From Hominisplanchenecus_A murintestinalis (lineage in GTDB: Bacteria; Bacillota; Clostridia; Lachnospirales; Lachnospiraceae): a stretch of DNA of 64,000 nucleotides. The stretch's first letter is position 1. The number at the start of each line of letters is the position of its first letter. Position numbers and translations under genes: made by a program. Below are positions 17,401 to 25,597 of this stretch, piece after piece. A model generated the notes under the pieces. That model saw only the letters and a program-made list of their open reading frames with translations, made no database searches and was not told where the DNA came from. The stretch is taken from NCBI RefSeq assembly GCF_943193015.1, contig NZ_CALPCM010000008.1:1-64000 (forward strand), given 5' to 3'.

Positions 17401-20042
17401 GTCCGGATTTCTTCATATTTTTCTTTCAGGGACTGGAGAGCCTTTTTCTGTGCCTCGGTGGAAACTTCTACAGCGGACGCGTTCGCTTCCGCCGCATCTG
17501 TATTCTCCTGGATAATATCGGTATTGCCCTGTACTGCTTCATTATTTTCTTGAAGGGTATCTGTGCTGATTCCCCACAGTTCCGCCTGTTTTTTTATTTC
17601 TTCGTCTGACATACCCATCAGTTTCATAGCTTCAATCATACCCGCTGAGAATTCGCCCATCATATTTTGGGCTTCCTCCTGAGCGGTTGTCGCATCCTCA
17701 ATCACTTTTTCTGATTTAGCAATTACTGAGTTATACTCTGTCGCCTTAACAGTGGCATCCCCCATAGCATTGCACCCATTCACCATCTCATCCACAGTGA
17801 CGCCATACTTCTTCGCGATCTCTTCCTGTACTCTCCCCCAATCCTCAGCGGTCATCGTTGTATCATTTGTACGCTTATCATATTCACCCATTAGTTCTGT
17901 ATAAGCATTCAAAGCATTTTGTGCCCGTTCCATGATGTCTTCCGCCGCTTGCTGCGCCGCATTTCTTTTTGCCGTGGCTTCCCCCTGCTGCATCAGCGCT
18001 TCTCCCTGCTGGCGGTACAGTTCTGTCATCCGTTCCTCCATGACTGAAACCAAAGCTCTCTGCTTCATCGACGCTATACATTCGTCCGTTGCAGCCTTAT
18101 TGTTCTTCAAAATTCCCGTCTGCTCATCCATATGAAGGTTTAATTCCGGTATGGAACTGTTTAATTCATTGACAAGATATTTCATCTCCGCTTTTACCGC
18201 AGATGCTTCTTTCGTTTCCAGTGTCCCGGCTCTCAGCTGGTCATTTAATTCGTATAATCGGTCTGACATTGTCTCATATGCCAGATACTGCGATACTGTG
18301 CTCCTTGTTTCCTCATCCATAGCTGCTCTTGATTCCTGAACATTCTTTTTCAGGTTTTCCGCCTCTTTGGAAAGGTTTTTCATTTCGTTATAAGCTTTCT
18401 GGCTCTCTGTTTCTGCCTCTCCTGCTGAAAACGCAAATGCGGTAAGACCTGCCGCGGCTATGCCGGCTACAGTTGCTATAATTCCTATAGGATTTGCTGA
18501 TGTCACTAAATTGAGGGCTTTCATTGCCAGGGTCGCGCCTTCAATAGATTCAGCAAATTTCAATGCCTTAAATGCGAGAATTGCCGTTGCAACGCCAACT
18601 GCCGACGCTTCTACTGCCACCAGATTATCGGATAAAAATTCAAGCCCTCCCGACATTACTGGAAGAATCTTCTGCATCTGCTCTCCAAGCTGCACTTGCA
18701 GAGTCCGGCTTACCTGTGAAATCTGGCTGTCCAGGTCATCATACCGTATTTCCTTTAATTCATTCATTTTCCCTTTTACACCACTATAACTATCACTCAG
18801 ATTCCCCAGTGATGTAATAACTTTCCCGGCATTTCCTTCTTCCAGGTCACTCCAAATATTTCCCGCTGCCGTCAACGCTTTCTGCCGATTCTCCGCAGAA
18901 GATAAGTCATGAATAACCCCCTGAAATACTTCCGCTGCCGTAGCTTCCCCGGCCTTCATCTGCCCAAAAAGATTTTGCGTTTCTTGTGAAAATCCGGACA
19001 GGCTTTTCTCTACTCTGCCATCTGAAAGCGCATTGATAAACTCTTTCACAAAATCATTCACTGTATCGAGATCTGAGGCTCCGGCGTTCAGCCCATTATC
19101 TAAAATAGTAAACATTTCCTCCGCTGAGAATCCCGCTTTTCCCCAGAGTGGACTATACTCCTCTATCTTATCCAACATATCTCCAGTCCGGTTCAGTCCA
19201 TTCTGAGCCCCACTGGCAATCAATCCAAAAGCCTTTTCTGAACTTACCCCCATCTCCGCCATCAGGGCGCTTGCCCCGGCCAGAGTATCATTCACCTCCA
19301 TTTCAAACGTATCTTTCAGCGCAAACGCATTTTCCGTGACACTCTGCATGGCGCTCCCATCCAGTTCCCCCATATGGTAAACTACCTGAGAAATAGCCTC
19401 CGCCACATCATGAAAACTATCTCCATAATTATTTTGGTAAACCTCCCCCATGATTTCCTGATACTGTTTTAAGGCGCTTCCCGATACATCCGTACTGGCT
19501 TGAATACGGTTCGCCCCCTGTTCCATCCCCTTCGCAGCCTCAAAAACGCTTCCGGCAAGGTCTTTTGCCATATCGGAAACCCTGGGCGCAAGGTTTTCCG
19601 TGACCGCCTTTTTAAGAGAATCTGTCAAACTTTCTGTTCCTTCTCCTGCCGTTTGTACTTCCTCGCCATACCTGTTAATGCTCGTTGCGCAGTGATCCGC
19701 AGCGCTCTCCGCCTCCCTCATATATCTTTCATTTTGTGAAATCTCCTGATTTGTGTGGGAAATCTGTTCTTCCGCCTCGCTAAGTGCCTGCCGCAGCGCC
19801 TCTGTCCTTTCCCCTGCTCCCGCCTGAGACTGCTCTGCCTCTCTTAATGTCCTTGTAAGAATCTCCTGCTTCTCTGCCTGCTTTTCTAATACTTTCTGTA
19901 ATATCTCATGCTTTTTTTGCAAAGCCTCCAGTGAATTTTCCTGACCGGAAAATTCTTCCTCTACCTCCGCCATTTTCCTCTGTAGCTCTGACAAGCCGCG
20001 TACTATATCTGAAATAGCATCTGCATACTCTATTCCATCCAT
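14433..20042 (-). CDS. Tail tape measure protein, 1869 residues
   Basis: This is the longest gene of the cluster. The N-terminal 150 residues are coiled coil rich in Glu/Gln/Lys. A TP901-like core follows, then hydrophobic helices at about 467-535 (IGIIATVAGIAAAGLTAFAF), and long Ala/Glu/Lys helices to the end. Two copies of a module are visible: SPSKRWRDEV near 1237 and SPSKRFRDVIG near 1730, each preceded by a related LFD(D/E)F segment (near 890 and 1490). Family knowledge: the tape measure fills the tail tube and sets its length, about 1.5 angstrom per residue, so a tail near 280 nm is expected. No lytic enzyme domain is evident. AAAGGAGA precedes the start. Confidence 0.93.
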   Translation of the reverse strand: MDGIEYADAISDIVRGLSELQRKMAEVEEEFSGQENSLEALQKKHEILQKVLEKQAEKQEILTRTLREAEQSQAGAGERTEALRQALSEAEEQISHTNQEISQNERYMREAESAADHCATSINRYGEEVQTAGEGTESLTDSLKKAVTENLAPRVSDMAKDLAGSVFEAAKGMEQGANRIQASTDVSGSALKQYQEIMGEVYQNNYGDSFHDVAEAISQVVYHMGELDGSAMQSVTENAFALKDTFEMEVNDTLAGASALMAEMGVSSEKAFGLIASGAQNGLNRTGDMLDKIEEYSPLWGKAGFSAEEMFTILDNGLNAGASDLDTVNDFVKEFINALSDGRVEKSLSGFSQETQNLFGQMKAGEATAAEVFQGVIHDLSSAENRQKALTAAGNIWSDLEEGNAGKVITSLGNLSDSYSGVKGKMNELKEIRYDDLDSQISQVSRTLQVQLGEQMQKILPVMSGGLEFLSDNLVAVEASAVGVATAILAFKALKFAESIEGATLAMKALNLVTSANPIGIIATVAGIAAAGLTAFAFSAGEAETESQKAYNEMKNLSKEAENLKKNVQESRAAMDEETRSTVSQYLAYETMSDRLYELNDQLRAGTLETKEASAVKAEMKYLVNELNSSIPELNLHMDEQTGILKNNKAATDECIASMKQRALVSVMEERMTELYRQQGEALMQQGEATAKRNAAQQAAEDIMERAQNALNAYTELMGEYDKRTNDTTMTAEDWGRVQEEIAKKYGVTVDEMVNGCNAMGDATVKATEYNSVIAKSEKVIEDATTAQEEAQNMMGEFSAGMIEAMKLMGMSDEEIKKQAELWGISTDTLQENNEAVQGNTDIIQENTDAAEANASAVEVSTEAQKKALQSLKEKYEEIRTSIEQSMEQKISLFDDFDGGETVGLNTIEENLNSQLEGLTDWRDNMAQLAGQVGGNMSAELYNHLVELGPDAANIVQEMVNSLDPETGDGGEKLREIAERYAEVLDIKEQTAENMADVSFIIQSALGEISESSPFDFENLLESLDEAKETITEKGGAISEGLEESFTETVETLRQCGAQIPEGLAESLANGEITIEDAIGKMRGSIEAQFTYLSSLAQKAGIPIPEGIREGIVQGGEAAVQAMNELLGLLAGTQEEGREEVRESAQKSGEAAAEGTAQGTANASGRVSQEAANTARNAVEAINVYKDSFQNSGYNMMSGFANGLNAGSGLVYEKIREIMQAAVDTANRFNKTNSPSKRWRDEVAKPVTEGLAMGLNQGKKDVTKASADMARDTLDTAKTELDINKISEQFEKKTVKKLKSGMAFGVKKTKKNNDGKKLAQEVAERAEKFIEEEADNDAEAKIVWDRLLEKAQKSKIKGYQKNLKKLIQKQQKEAEKKQKEEKEEQEKENRKYGASGDALEEYKKVGNVSAKAEVEYWDIVRKQYKAGTEERIKADKKYLDALEAYNEKRKDLEDDYQEKCEKTQNELKEKVDELKEAYESAFDKRKSTIESAFGLFDEFKSEADAPEILLANMQSQVAGYALWVDQLEKLEEKKILNDSFIEKLREMGPAATATIISLGMMTEEKLKQANEAYEQKEKLAEAQALKDTEAFRIKIEEKIAEAEKTAKKELEKYKDTYDKAMKDLSASIEGPLENLASKASTIGEQTAMNLISGLRDKKIQEELANTGTALKEILVEEVGGLASAGEQIGKDMLAGILKGLGGHLSIQIGASGFVNTLEEAVKTSAGIHSPSKRFRDVIGVQIPAGIAEGIQENTQAASMAGTEMIETMLEQSREKLSQQQTVLAGEMETINGGAGIAALNGLAAGNVSGQTNVTVDNSSVADVVGNLAGSLASIREDIRRMKVVLDTGAVVGEISEAVGSELTMQVRRW

Positions 20043-20059
20043 AAATCTTCTCCTTTCTC

Positions 20060-20100
20060 ACATAAAAAATAGAACCTCTTATCTACGGAAGTTCTATTTT
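20060..20100 (-). terminator. Hairpin just before the tape measure gene
   Basis: Positions 20066-20075 and 20091-20100 form a perfect 10-bp A+T-rich stem. On the minus strand the stem ends in a run of six T. It lies between the upstream lipoprotein unit and the tape measure start, so upstream transcripts may be attenuated there. Confidence 0.65.
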
Positions 20101-20135
20101 CTAATCTTTATTTTTTATTCCTTTATATACTAATT

Positions 20136-20280
20136 CTATTGCTCTTTATCTATTGGATATATTGCTGACATGGTTGTCGTCCATTCCTCTTCCCCCAATA
20201 ATCTGCGATGCTTTTGGAGCTTCTCAGCAATGGTGTTTTTATCAATATGCTATCCTGACATTTTTCAGTGTCTCTTTCAT
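20136..20280 (-). pseudogene. Frame-disrupted small ORF coupled to the lipoprotein gene
   Basis: An ATG overlaps the lipoprotein stop (TAATG) and reads MKETLKNVRIAY before a TGA. Shifting one base at that point opens a coding-like frame, DKNTIAEKLQKHRRLLGEEE and on to ...YPIDKEQ, ending at 20136. Joined, this is a 47-residue protein. The join is TAT-TGA-T, so either a one-base insertion killed the gene or a +1 recoding event reads through. I do not recognise the family. It sits where tail chaperones normally precede the tape measure. Confidence 0.4.
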
Positions 20281-21629
20281 TACTCATTATCCGTATACAA
20301 ATCATTTAGTTTTCTCTTTAACACAGCGCACCGGGCAACTTCCTGAAGAGCAGTTTTATCCGTCTCTGTCAACACATAGTCAAAAAATTTCTCCTCCCCT
20401 GAAGAAAATCGAAGTGTCATTCCTTCTGTCATATCATCGGCAAGATAATCCACATATTCATCATATAACCTTTCTTCTTTGTATTCCCTGACAGTGCCAC
20501 CACTAAGCACTTCTCTTTCAAAATTATAACTCTTTCCTGCGAAGATTATACTATCCTTAGCAGAATCTCGTTTTAACTTCATTCTATCGGCAAACAGCCA
20601 ATCATTTCGAACAAATCCCAGACGAAGGTAATAACTCGATCCTTTTAAATACGGGTAGATATAATGGGAAGAATCTATTCCTGTGTAACCTTCATAACGT
20701 GTATAATACATATCTTCAAAAGAATCGTATTCGCAGATTAAGCCATTTCCCCCTTCATATTCGGAGAGCGCTGCACGCATTTTTACGGTAACATGCTCTT
20801 CCTCAGGGTTGTACTTATTGATATATTCTGTAACAAGCTGTTCCAACTTATCATACTTTAAATTCCTCGTGCAATATCTCCAAATGTTAGCATTTTCGGC
20901 ATATGCAAAAAACGGAGTAACAGGTTCAAAAGCTGCAGACTCAATAGTATTCTCATCAAATTCCGTTTCTTGGTGGAGCACAACGGATGAAATTATTTCT
21001 TTCACTACATTATCATATATTATTGTTATATCATCCCTTTGTCCAAATGTAATCGCATATTGATAATCGCCATATACGAAAAAGTAATGTTTCTGATCCA
21101 TACTTATATTTTCATCCGCCCAGTGGTTATTTATATATATACAGGGATGGTCTCCAATCGTTAAGGATTCCTTCGAAAGAAGCGTACTGTTTTCATGAGA
21201 AGCAATACTTTCTTCAAACCCGTCTAACACTTCCTCTATCACTTCCGGAGATTCGCGATTCTCTATATTCAATAAAAAAGTTCTTACTTGAAGCAGTGCA
21301 TGGTGCTCTCCTGAGACAATACCAGATTCGGGATAGAAAGAATACTCATCCCTGTCTTTTACAAATTCCCATTCAACGGGTACATGAAAGGAAATATCCT
21401 TCATTGCATAAGTGTCAGTTTCTCCTGATAAAATCTCCTCCCGCACTGGCGGTTCTGTCTCAGATTCTGTCTCCGTCTGTGATTCTTGTTCCGTAACGCT
21501 CTCTGTTTCCGCCGTTTCTGTGATGACTTCTGTACTTACCGTTGTTTCTGATTCCGCTTTAGTGGCACAAGCTGTAAGAGATACCATTATAGTACCAAAC
21601 ATTAATAACATTATTAAATTCTTTTTCAT
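20280..21629 (-). CDS. Secreted lipoprotein of unknown function (tail-cluster passenger)
   Basis: The 449-residue protein has a lipoprotein signal with lipobox LTAC (Cys at about 18, counted from MKKNLIM). A Thr/Glu/Ser-rich linker (about 22-60) and a PsbP/DcrB-like domain (about 65-205: FHVPVEWEFVKDRDEYSFYP, ITFGQRDDITIIY) follow. The C-terminal half has no family I recognise. The frame is open upstream, but GGAGGG before 21629 and the signal peptide decide the start. A palindromic repeat (21669-21705) lies in its leader. It is not a phage structural type and is probably a passenger gene, perhaps surface defence or immunity, which is not shown by the sequence. Confidence 0.7.
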   Translation of the reverse strand: MKKNLIMLLMFGTIMVSLTACATKAESETTVSTEVITETAETESVTEQESQTETESETEPPVREEILSGETDTYAMKDISFHVPVEWEFVKDRDEYSFYPESGIVSGEHHALLQVRTFLLNIENRESPEVIEEVLDGFEESIASHENSTLLSKESLTIGDHPCIYINNHWADENISMDQKHYFFVYGDYQYAITFGQRDDITIIYDNVVKEIISSVVLHQETEFDENTIESAAFEPVTPFFAYAENANIWRYCTRNLKYDKLEQLVTEYINKYNPEEEHVTVKMRAALSEYEGGNGLICEYDSFEDMYYTRYEGYTGIDSSHYIYPYLKGSSYYLRLGFVRNDWLFADRMKLKRDSAKDSIIFAGKSYNFEREVLSGGTVREYKEERLYDEYVDYLADDMTEGMTLRFSSGEEKFFDYVLTETDKTALQEVARCAVLKRKLNDLYTDNE

Positions 21630-21668
21630 AAACATCTCCCTCCTCATAAGGCTACAACATTTTATTGA

Positions 21669-21705
21669 TTTGATGCCCCGTTGCTTGCAGCGGGGGCTTT
21701 GACTA
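21669..21705. repeat. Interspersed palindromic repeat, partial copy
   Basis: It contains TTTGATGCCCCGTTGCTTGC followed by AGCGGGGG, folding into a GCCCC/GGGGC hairpin. It matches 24386-24421 at about 32 of 36 positions. It lies 40-76 nt upstream of the lipoprotein start, so it is transcribed in that gene's leader. Confidence 0.75.
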
Positions 21706-21892
21706 AAACTTTTGTCTCTTCCTAATAACAAAATTATAACATGCCTTTTGTTCTTTTACTACCTTTTTTACCTCCCCATTAACATTTGTTTTCCACTGCA
21801 TACAGCTGCTTTTTCCTATACTCTTCCTTCATGGGTCAAATATCTGTCTGATATTTGACCCATAATTTCTTTCGGGAAATGCTTTTTCTTTT

Positions 21893-22474
21893 TTACGAAG
21901 CCTCTGTTTTTGTAATATTCGCTTTCTCATTCAGCCATGCCACTGCTTCCTCTTCTGTCGCAAATTCCGCCTGCTCTTTCCACACGCCGTCATCCCCCTG
22001 GAACACGGTTCCTTCAATGGTTGGCGTCTGGAACGCCACAGTTTCTCCTCTGGTATCTGTCTCGTCGTTTGGCTCTGCGAATTTTACTTTCCTGAGCCAT
22101 TTCGCCATATAAAACGGCTTGCTGTCCCTGATGACCTCTCCATAAAAACCCACGCCCAGGAATGGGGAAATATCGCTCACAGACGCTGTCACCAATGCAG
22201 GAGTCCCGCCGTCCGCAGACGCCTCCGTAAATGTATGCCCCAGCATTTTTGCGTAAGTGCTCTGTGCCAAATCATCCACATTCAGGGACAATGTGCCGTC
22301 CTTAAAGGACTTGTCAGACTCTGCGATGCCATCATCCGCATAAAGCTTCACATCATTGTTGTTTGCTGTCACAGATGCTTTGATTGCTTTCGCAATCACA
22401 AATCCCGCATCATATGTTTTTCCATCCGCCTTCAGTGGCGCTGCCACCGGGTACTTTAATCCAATTTTTGCCAT
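21893..22474 (-). CDS. Major tail protein, second copy (phi13-type)
   Basis: This 193-residue tail tube subunit begins MAKIGLKYPVAAPLKADGKT. By eye it is about 92 percent identical to the protein at 25980-26558; differences cluster around residues 68-73, 86-89 and the last ten residues. The frame extends five codons upstream, but those codons encode the GGAGG that serves the MAKIG start, so I start at 22474. Tail tubes are hexameric rings stacked along the tape measure. Two nearly equal tube genes in one cluster suggest recent duplication. This copy is followed, after the lipoprotein unit, by the tape measure gene. Confidence 0.88.
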   Translation of the reverse strand: MAKIGLKYPVAAPLKADGKTYDAGFVIAKAIKASVTANNNDVKLYADDGIAESDKSFKDGTLSLNVDDLAQSTYAKMLGHTFTEASADGGTPALVTASVSDISPFLGVGFYGEVIRDSKPFYMAKWLRKVKFAEPNDETDTRGETVAFQTPTIEGTVFQGDDGVWKEQAEFATEEEAVAWLNEKANITKTEAS

Positions 22475-22560
22475 TTCTTTTTCCTCCATCTTCTTTGTTT
22501 GTCCGCATATCTCTGTATGCTTTGTTATTTATATTGCTGCAAGAACTCTCCCGGGAAATA

Positions 22561-22590
22561 GAAACACCCCGCATTCCTGCGGGGTGTTTC
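22561..22590. terminator. 13-bp GC-rich hairpin in the leader of tail protein copy 2
   Basis: GAAACACCCCGCA pairs perfectly with TGCGGGGTGTTTC across a TTCC loop. The T-run on the minus strand is poor (TATTTCCC), so it may be an attenuator or RNA stabiliser. An unrelated-sequence hairpin occupies the same place before copy 1 (26643-26673). Confidence 0.55.
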
Positions 22591-22601
22591 TGAATTGTTC
22601 T

Positions 22602-22661
22602 TTACATTTTACACTTTATCATGCTCTTATCATGACATTCAATGACAACTTCAAGAAATCT
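22602..22661 (-). pseudogene. 3' remnant of the sigma-like activator gene
   Basis: About 19 codons read RFLEVVIECHDKSMIKCKM and stop, matching in place and sequence the end of the activator at 26683-27138 (KILKVVIECYHENVLPSTM). A stop lies just before the remnant, so it is not a gene. It lies 128 bp before tail protein copy 2, as the intact activator does (125 bp) before copy 1. Confidence 0.65.
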
Positions 22662-22741
22662 TTAAACTATGGATGCCAGTATTTCAGTCTTAATCTTGAA
22701 TATGCCGCAAAAAAACTCCAAATAATCAGGCACTGTCTCTC

Positions 22742-23863
22742 TCATTCCTCAAATTGTCCGATAGAATTATATCCAGATTCTGATGTATAGTAGTAATATC
22801 TTTTATTTTTATGCCAAAAATAAAACATACTGCTAGCATCATAAAAATAACTTGAATAGCCGTCATTACAATAAACCAATGTTTTCGTTTCTCCTGGATT
22901 TACAATAACATATCCCTCGTCAGTCTCATCCGAACCTGCGTAGTGAGTTGAATCATGATTATATTCGCCAGATACACTTCCTCTACGTTCAAATTTTAAC
23001 GCCTCAGTCCCATTATTTGTAACTTCAATCTCGGCAACACCTCTCCTGCCAACAGAAATGGTGGATATCGCAACCTCCTTTTCAACGCTTAGATATACCC
23101 TAATGTATTTGCTTATAGTAAAACCCATAATATCTGTATAAATCCTCACGTTTCCTTTACTTTTTCCAGTGACAACACCATCCTTGTCAACCGTTGCTAT
23201 TTTTTCGTTCGACGATTGCCAGGTGAATTCTTTATATGACGTTCCACACATAAAAAACTGCAGGCTTTCCCCTACTAAAATTTCGATGTGAGAATCACTG
23301 GAGCTTATATAAGGCTCTGTCGTCTCAAGCATCTTTTCTATCTTCCTGCCCCTGATATACGCATAAATTGTTACAGGAAATATACTTATACTTTCACAAG
23401 TCACAATACCATTCTTGTCAACCGTCACTGCCCGTGGGTTTGACGATTCCCATGTGAAATTTTTATACGATGTCCCACACATAAAAAGCTGTCTCGTCTC
23501 CCCCAGCCCGACTTCACTGCCGCTGCCACTTATATAAGGCTGTTCAACTGTGACCTTGCACTTATACGTTTTCTTCCCTACCCTGGCTATAATGGTAGTT
23601 TTTCCTTTTCTTCTGGCGGTAACCACTCCCTTTTTGGACACCTTTGCAACGGATTTATTTTTGCTTTTCCATTTTACCTCTTTCTTTGTTCCCTTTATTC
23701 TCAGTTTTTCCTTCTGTCCTTTAAGGAGAACCACACTCCGTTTATTTATCCGGGCTTTTGCAGCCTGCGCCGACATAGCAGACGCCGGGAAAAAGTTAAG
23801 GCATACGATAGCCAGCGCCAGCGTGATGATTGTTGAAAATAATAATTTTTTTACCTTTTTCAT
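22742..23863 (-). CDS. Secreted Big_2 (Ig-like) repeat protein
   Basis: The 373-residue protein has a signal peptide (MKKVKKLLFSTIITLALAIV, cleavage near AQAAKA). Three Big_2-type repeats follow at about 35-110, 112-185 and 187-265, recognisable by WKSKNKSVAKVSKKGVVTA, WESSNPRAVTVDKNGIV and WQSSNEKIATVDKDGVV. A C-terminal beta domain of about 105 residues is rich in Tyr and Ser. The start at 23863 precedes a clear signal peptide. Big_2 modules are common in clostridial surface proteins. It is probably a cell-surface passenger between the amidase and tail protein genes; function is unknown. Confidence 0.75.
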   Translation of the reverse strand: MKKVKKLLFSTIITLALAIVCLNFFPASAMSAQAAKARINKRSVVLLKGQKEKLRIKGTKKEVKWKSKNKSVAKVSKKGVVTARRKGKTTIIARVGKKTYKCKVTVEQPYISGSGSEVGLGETRQLFMCGTSYKNFTWESSNPRAVTVDKNGIVTCESISIFPVTIYAYIRGRKIEKMLETTEPYISSSDSHIEILVGESLQFFMCGTSYKEFTWQSSNEKIATVDKDGVVTGKSKGNVRIYTDIMGFTISKYIRVYLSVEKEVAISTISVGRRGVAEIEVTNNGTEALKFERRGSVSGEYNHDSTHYAGSDETDEGYVIVNPGETKTLVYCNDGYSSYFYDASSMFYFWHKNKRYYYYTSESGYNSIGQFEE

Positions 23864-23992
23864 AACGGATACCCTCTTTCTTTTACAGGCGCTGTAAATT
23901 CCACAGCTAGATTCTTTCTGCATTTTTTATAATTTCCTTATAGTGAAATTGTAACACAATAACCGCCTGTTTGCTACCTTTTTATTCCTTTT

Positions 23993-25012
23993 TCACCCGG
24001 CATGATTACCGCCCATTCCATTCACGGACACCCGCCATTTCCCATCCTTCACTACCGGTAGCCACCCCGATTTCACCTGAATCCATACCGTGCCGTCCCA
24101 TGCAGTTTTGGTCTCCAGAATTTTAACAACCGTGCCCTTTTTCAGCCTTGCCCTGTTCCCGGCTATCCGCTTCGCCTTTTTCTTCGCGGACGCCGACAGC
24201 TCTGTATATTTTACATATCCCGCCTGCTGCTCTTTCGAAGACACGCCGTCGCGGACAGCGATATCCTGTGCCAGCCGTACTTTTACGCCCGGCTTTATTT
24301 CCGCGAGCAACGAGCCAAGTGACTGCTTGCAGGCATTTGGCGACTGCCGCGAGGGGCAAATACCCCGCCCCTTGGGGTATTTCAAGTTTGATGCCCCATT
24401 GCTTGCAGCGGGGTCTTTGGCTTCCGGCTCTGTCCGCATCATTTTTGCTACGTCCGCGCGAAACCCGTCCATCGACAGCCCAAAACGGCTCCATATATGC
24501 GCCGGGTCTGCGTGATTTGACGACAGTCCTGCGGCGGCTCCCTCTGCATGAGAGGAAATCACATACATCCCATTTCCCAGCTTTGCCTGCGGATTCCAGC
24601 CGTACCTCTCACATATAGACACACACAGCTCTGCCGCCGTCCGGTATCCCCGCATGATATCAGTTCTGGCTTTATCCGAATTTATCATACTATAATTTGC
24701 CCCGCCGCTATAAGAAATATAATCCGATTCACAGATTTCAACCGTAATCAAATGATTATTTCCCCATCCGGCGTCCGCCCAGCTCCTTATATTTTCAGGA
24801 AGAAACTGCAGAACTTTCCCCGGGATATCCGCATCCACACAATAATGGACACATGCCGATACTGCTCCCTGGTTCCAATAGTCTGCTACGGCCTGCGCCG
24901 TTCCCTGCCCGGTGCCAATGGTATGTATCTGGATTCCTATTTTCTCACAGGATGCGCCCGCCTGATAACATCTGTTTTTTGTCAGATAGCTTTTTACAAT
25001 ATTTAATCCCAT
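23993..25012 (-). CDS. N-acetylmuramoyl-L-alanine amidase (endolysin) with SH3-like tail
   Basis: The 339-residue protein has an N-terminal Amidase_2-type domain (about 1-180). It shows IHTIG with the first zinc His, TVEICES, and the distal SSHAEGAAAGLSSNHADP segment carrying further His ligands. The C-terminal 100 residues (VKVRLAQDIAVRDG through WIQVKSGWLP) look like an SH3-type wall-binding domain. Residues about 197-235 are low-complexity and rich in Pro/Ser/Lys/Cys, and are encoded by an interspersed palindromic repeat inserted in frame. The enzyme would cut the bond between MurNAc and L-Ala for lysis and release. GAAGGGGG precedes the start, and the gene lies 21 bp after a membrane-protein gene, as in lysis cassettes. 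Confidence 0.88.
   Translation of the reverse strand: MGLNIVKSYLTKNRCYQAGASCEKIGIQIHTIGTGQGTAQAVADYWNQGAVSACVHYCVDADIPGKVLQFLPENIRSWADAGWGNNHLITVEICESDYISYSGGANYSMINSDKARTDIMRGYRTAAELCVSICERYGWNPQAKLGNGMYVISSHAEGAAAGLSSNHADPAHIWSRFGLSMDGFRADVAKMMRTEPEAKDPAASNGASNLKYPKGRGICPSRQSPNACKQSLGSLLAEIKPGVKVRLAQDIAVRDGVSSKEQQAGYVKYTELSASAKKKAKRIAGNRARLKKGTVVKILETKTAWDGTVWIQVKSGWLPVVKDGKWRVSVNGMGGNHAG
24311..24421. repeat. Interspersed palindromic repeat inside the amidase gene
   Basis: This block of about 110 bp has several internal palindromes (for example ACCCCGCCCCTTGGGGT and GCCCC...GGGGT). Its last 36 bp recur at 21669-21705. It is read in frame as the linker between the amidase and SH3-like domains and contains no stop in that frame. 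Confidence 0.7.
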
Positions 25013-25033
25013 TACATCCCCCTTCCGTACCTC

Positions 25034-25354
25034 TTATTCTCCATGCTGTCCTCCTTTTTTATCTGCTAAATGCAAATCCTGTATCTCCTTATACATCTTT
25101 GTTATCATCCCATTGCCGCCCAGCTCATGGTACGCCTGATACATCTCCACGAAATTCTGATAGGCGTAAGACGGAATCTTTCCTTTCGCCATATATTTGT
25201 CGTGGTACTCCATAAGCTGTACCCGCAGAAGAAGCATCGTTCCCCTGCCGTTTGCATCCCTGTCCCGCTTCTGGCGCTTTAAAAGCCAGACAATATAGCC
25301 CAGCACAGCCGGAACCGCTGCCGCATACGTCTGCATTAAGATTTCCGCTGTCAC
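25034..25354 (-). CDS. Small membrane protein, holin-like, of the lysis cassette
   Basis: The 106-residue protein has one membrane helix at about 8-25 (YAAAVPAVLGYIVWLL), then a basic KRQKRDRD stretch and a soluble helical tail ending in charged residues. It directly precedes the amidase gene (21 bp), the usual holin place. A second, more typical holin lies at 11296-11499. It could be a holin, an anti-holin or a phage membrane protein of unknown role; only the N-terminal anchor is certain. Confidence 0.6.
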   Translation of the reverse strand: MTAEILMQTYAAAVPAVLGYIVWLLKRQKRDRDANGRGTMLLLRVQLMEYHDKYMAKGKIPSYAYQNFVEMYQAYHELGGNGMITKMYKEIQDLHLADKKGGQHGE

Positions 25355-25387
25355 ATCCTCACCCCCTATCTCCCAGACGCCTCACCA

Positions 25388-25421
25388 GTACGGGCAGCCC
25401 ATCCCCATTTTCTGCCCGTAC
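25388..25421. other. 9-bp inverted repeat between chaperone and lysis genes
   Basis: GTACGGGCA (25388-25396) pairs perfectly with TGCCCGTAC (25413-25421), with a 16-nt loop. No T-run follows, so it may be an RNA processing or attenuation hairpin. Confidence 0.5.
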
Positions 25422-25435
25422 GTGTCAGACGTCCG

Positions 25436-25597
25436 CTAAAACACCTTGTCAATCGTTACTTCCGGCTCCTTTAAGCCATTCAGTTCCAAATGCTCGTTAT
25501 ACAACAGGAAAAATTTCCTGGGCGTCATCTCAAGCACCTCATTCTGTTGAAAATTCATTACTTTACACCCGATGTAGAGCAGGCGGGCGGTGTTCAT
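25436..25597 (-). CDS. Second tail assembly chaperone (gpT-like), 53 residues
   Basis: A short gene begins at an ATG overlapping the stop of the preceding gene (ATGA). Its product carries EVLEMTPRKFFLLYNEHLEL, the (M)TPxxFF pattern typical of the downstream half of siphophage tail chaperone pairs. In many phages this half is made by ribosomal frameshift from the first. The frame is also open upstream of its ATG (GEQAER before it), so a frameshifted fusion is possible. I see no canonical heptamer slip site. Confidence 0.75.
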   Translation of the reverse strand: MNTARLLYIGCKVMNFQQNEVLEMTPRKFFLLYNEHLELNGLKEPEVTIDKVF

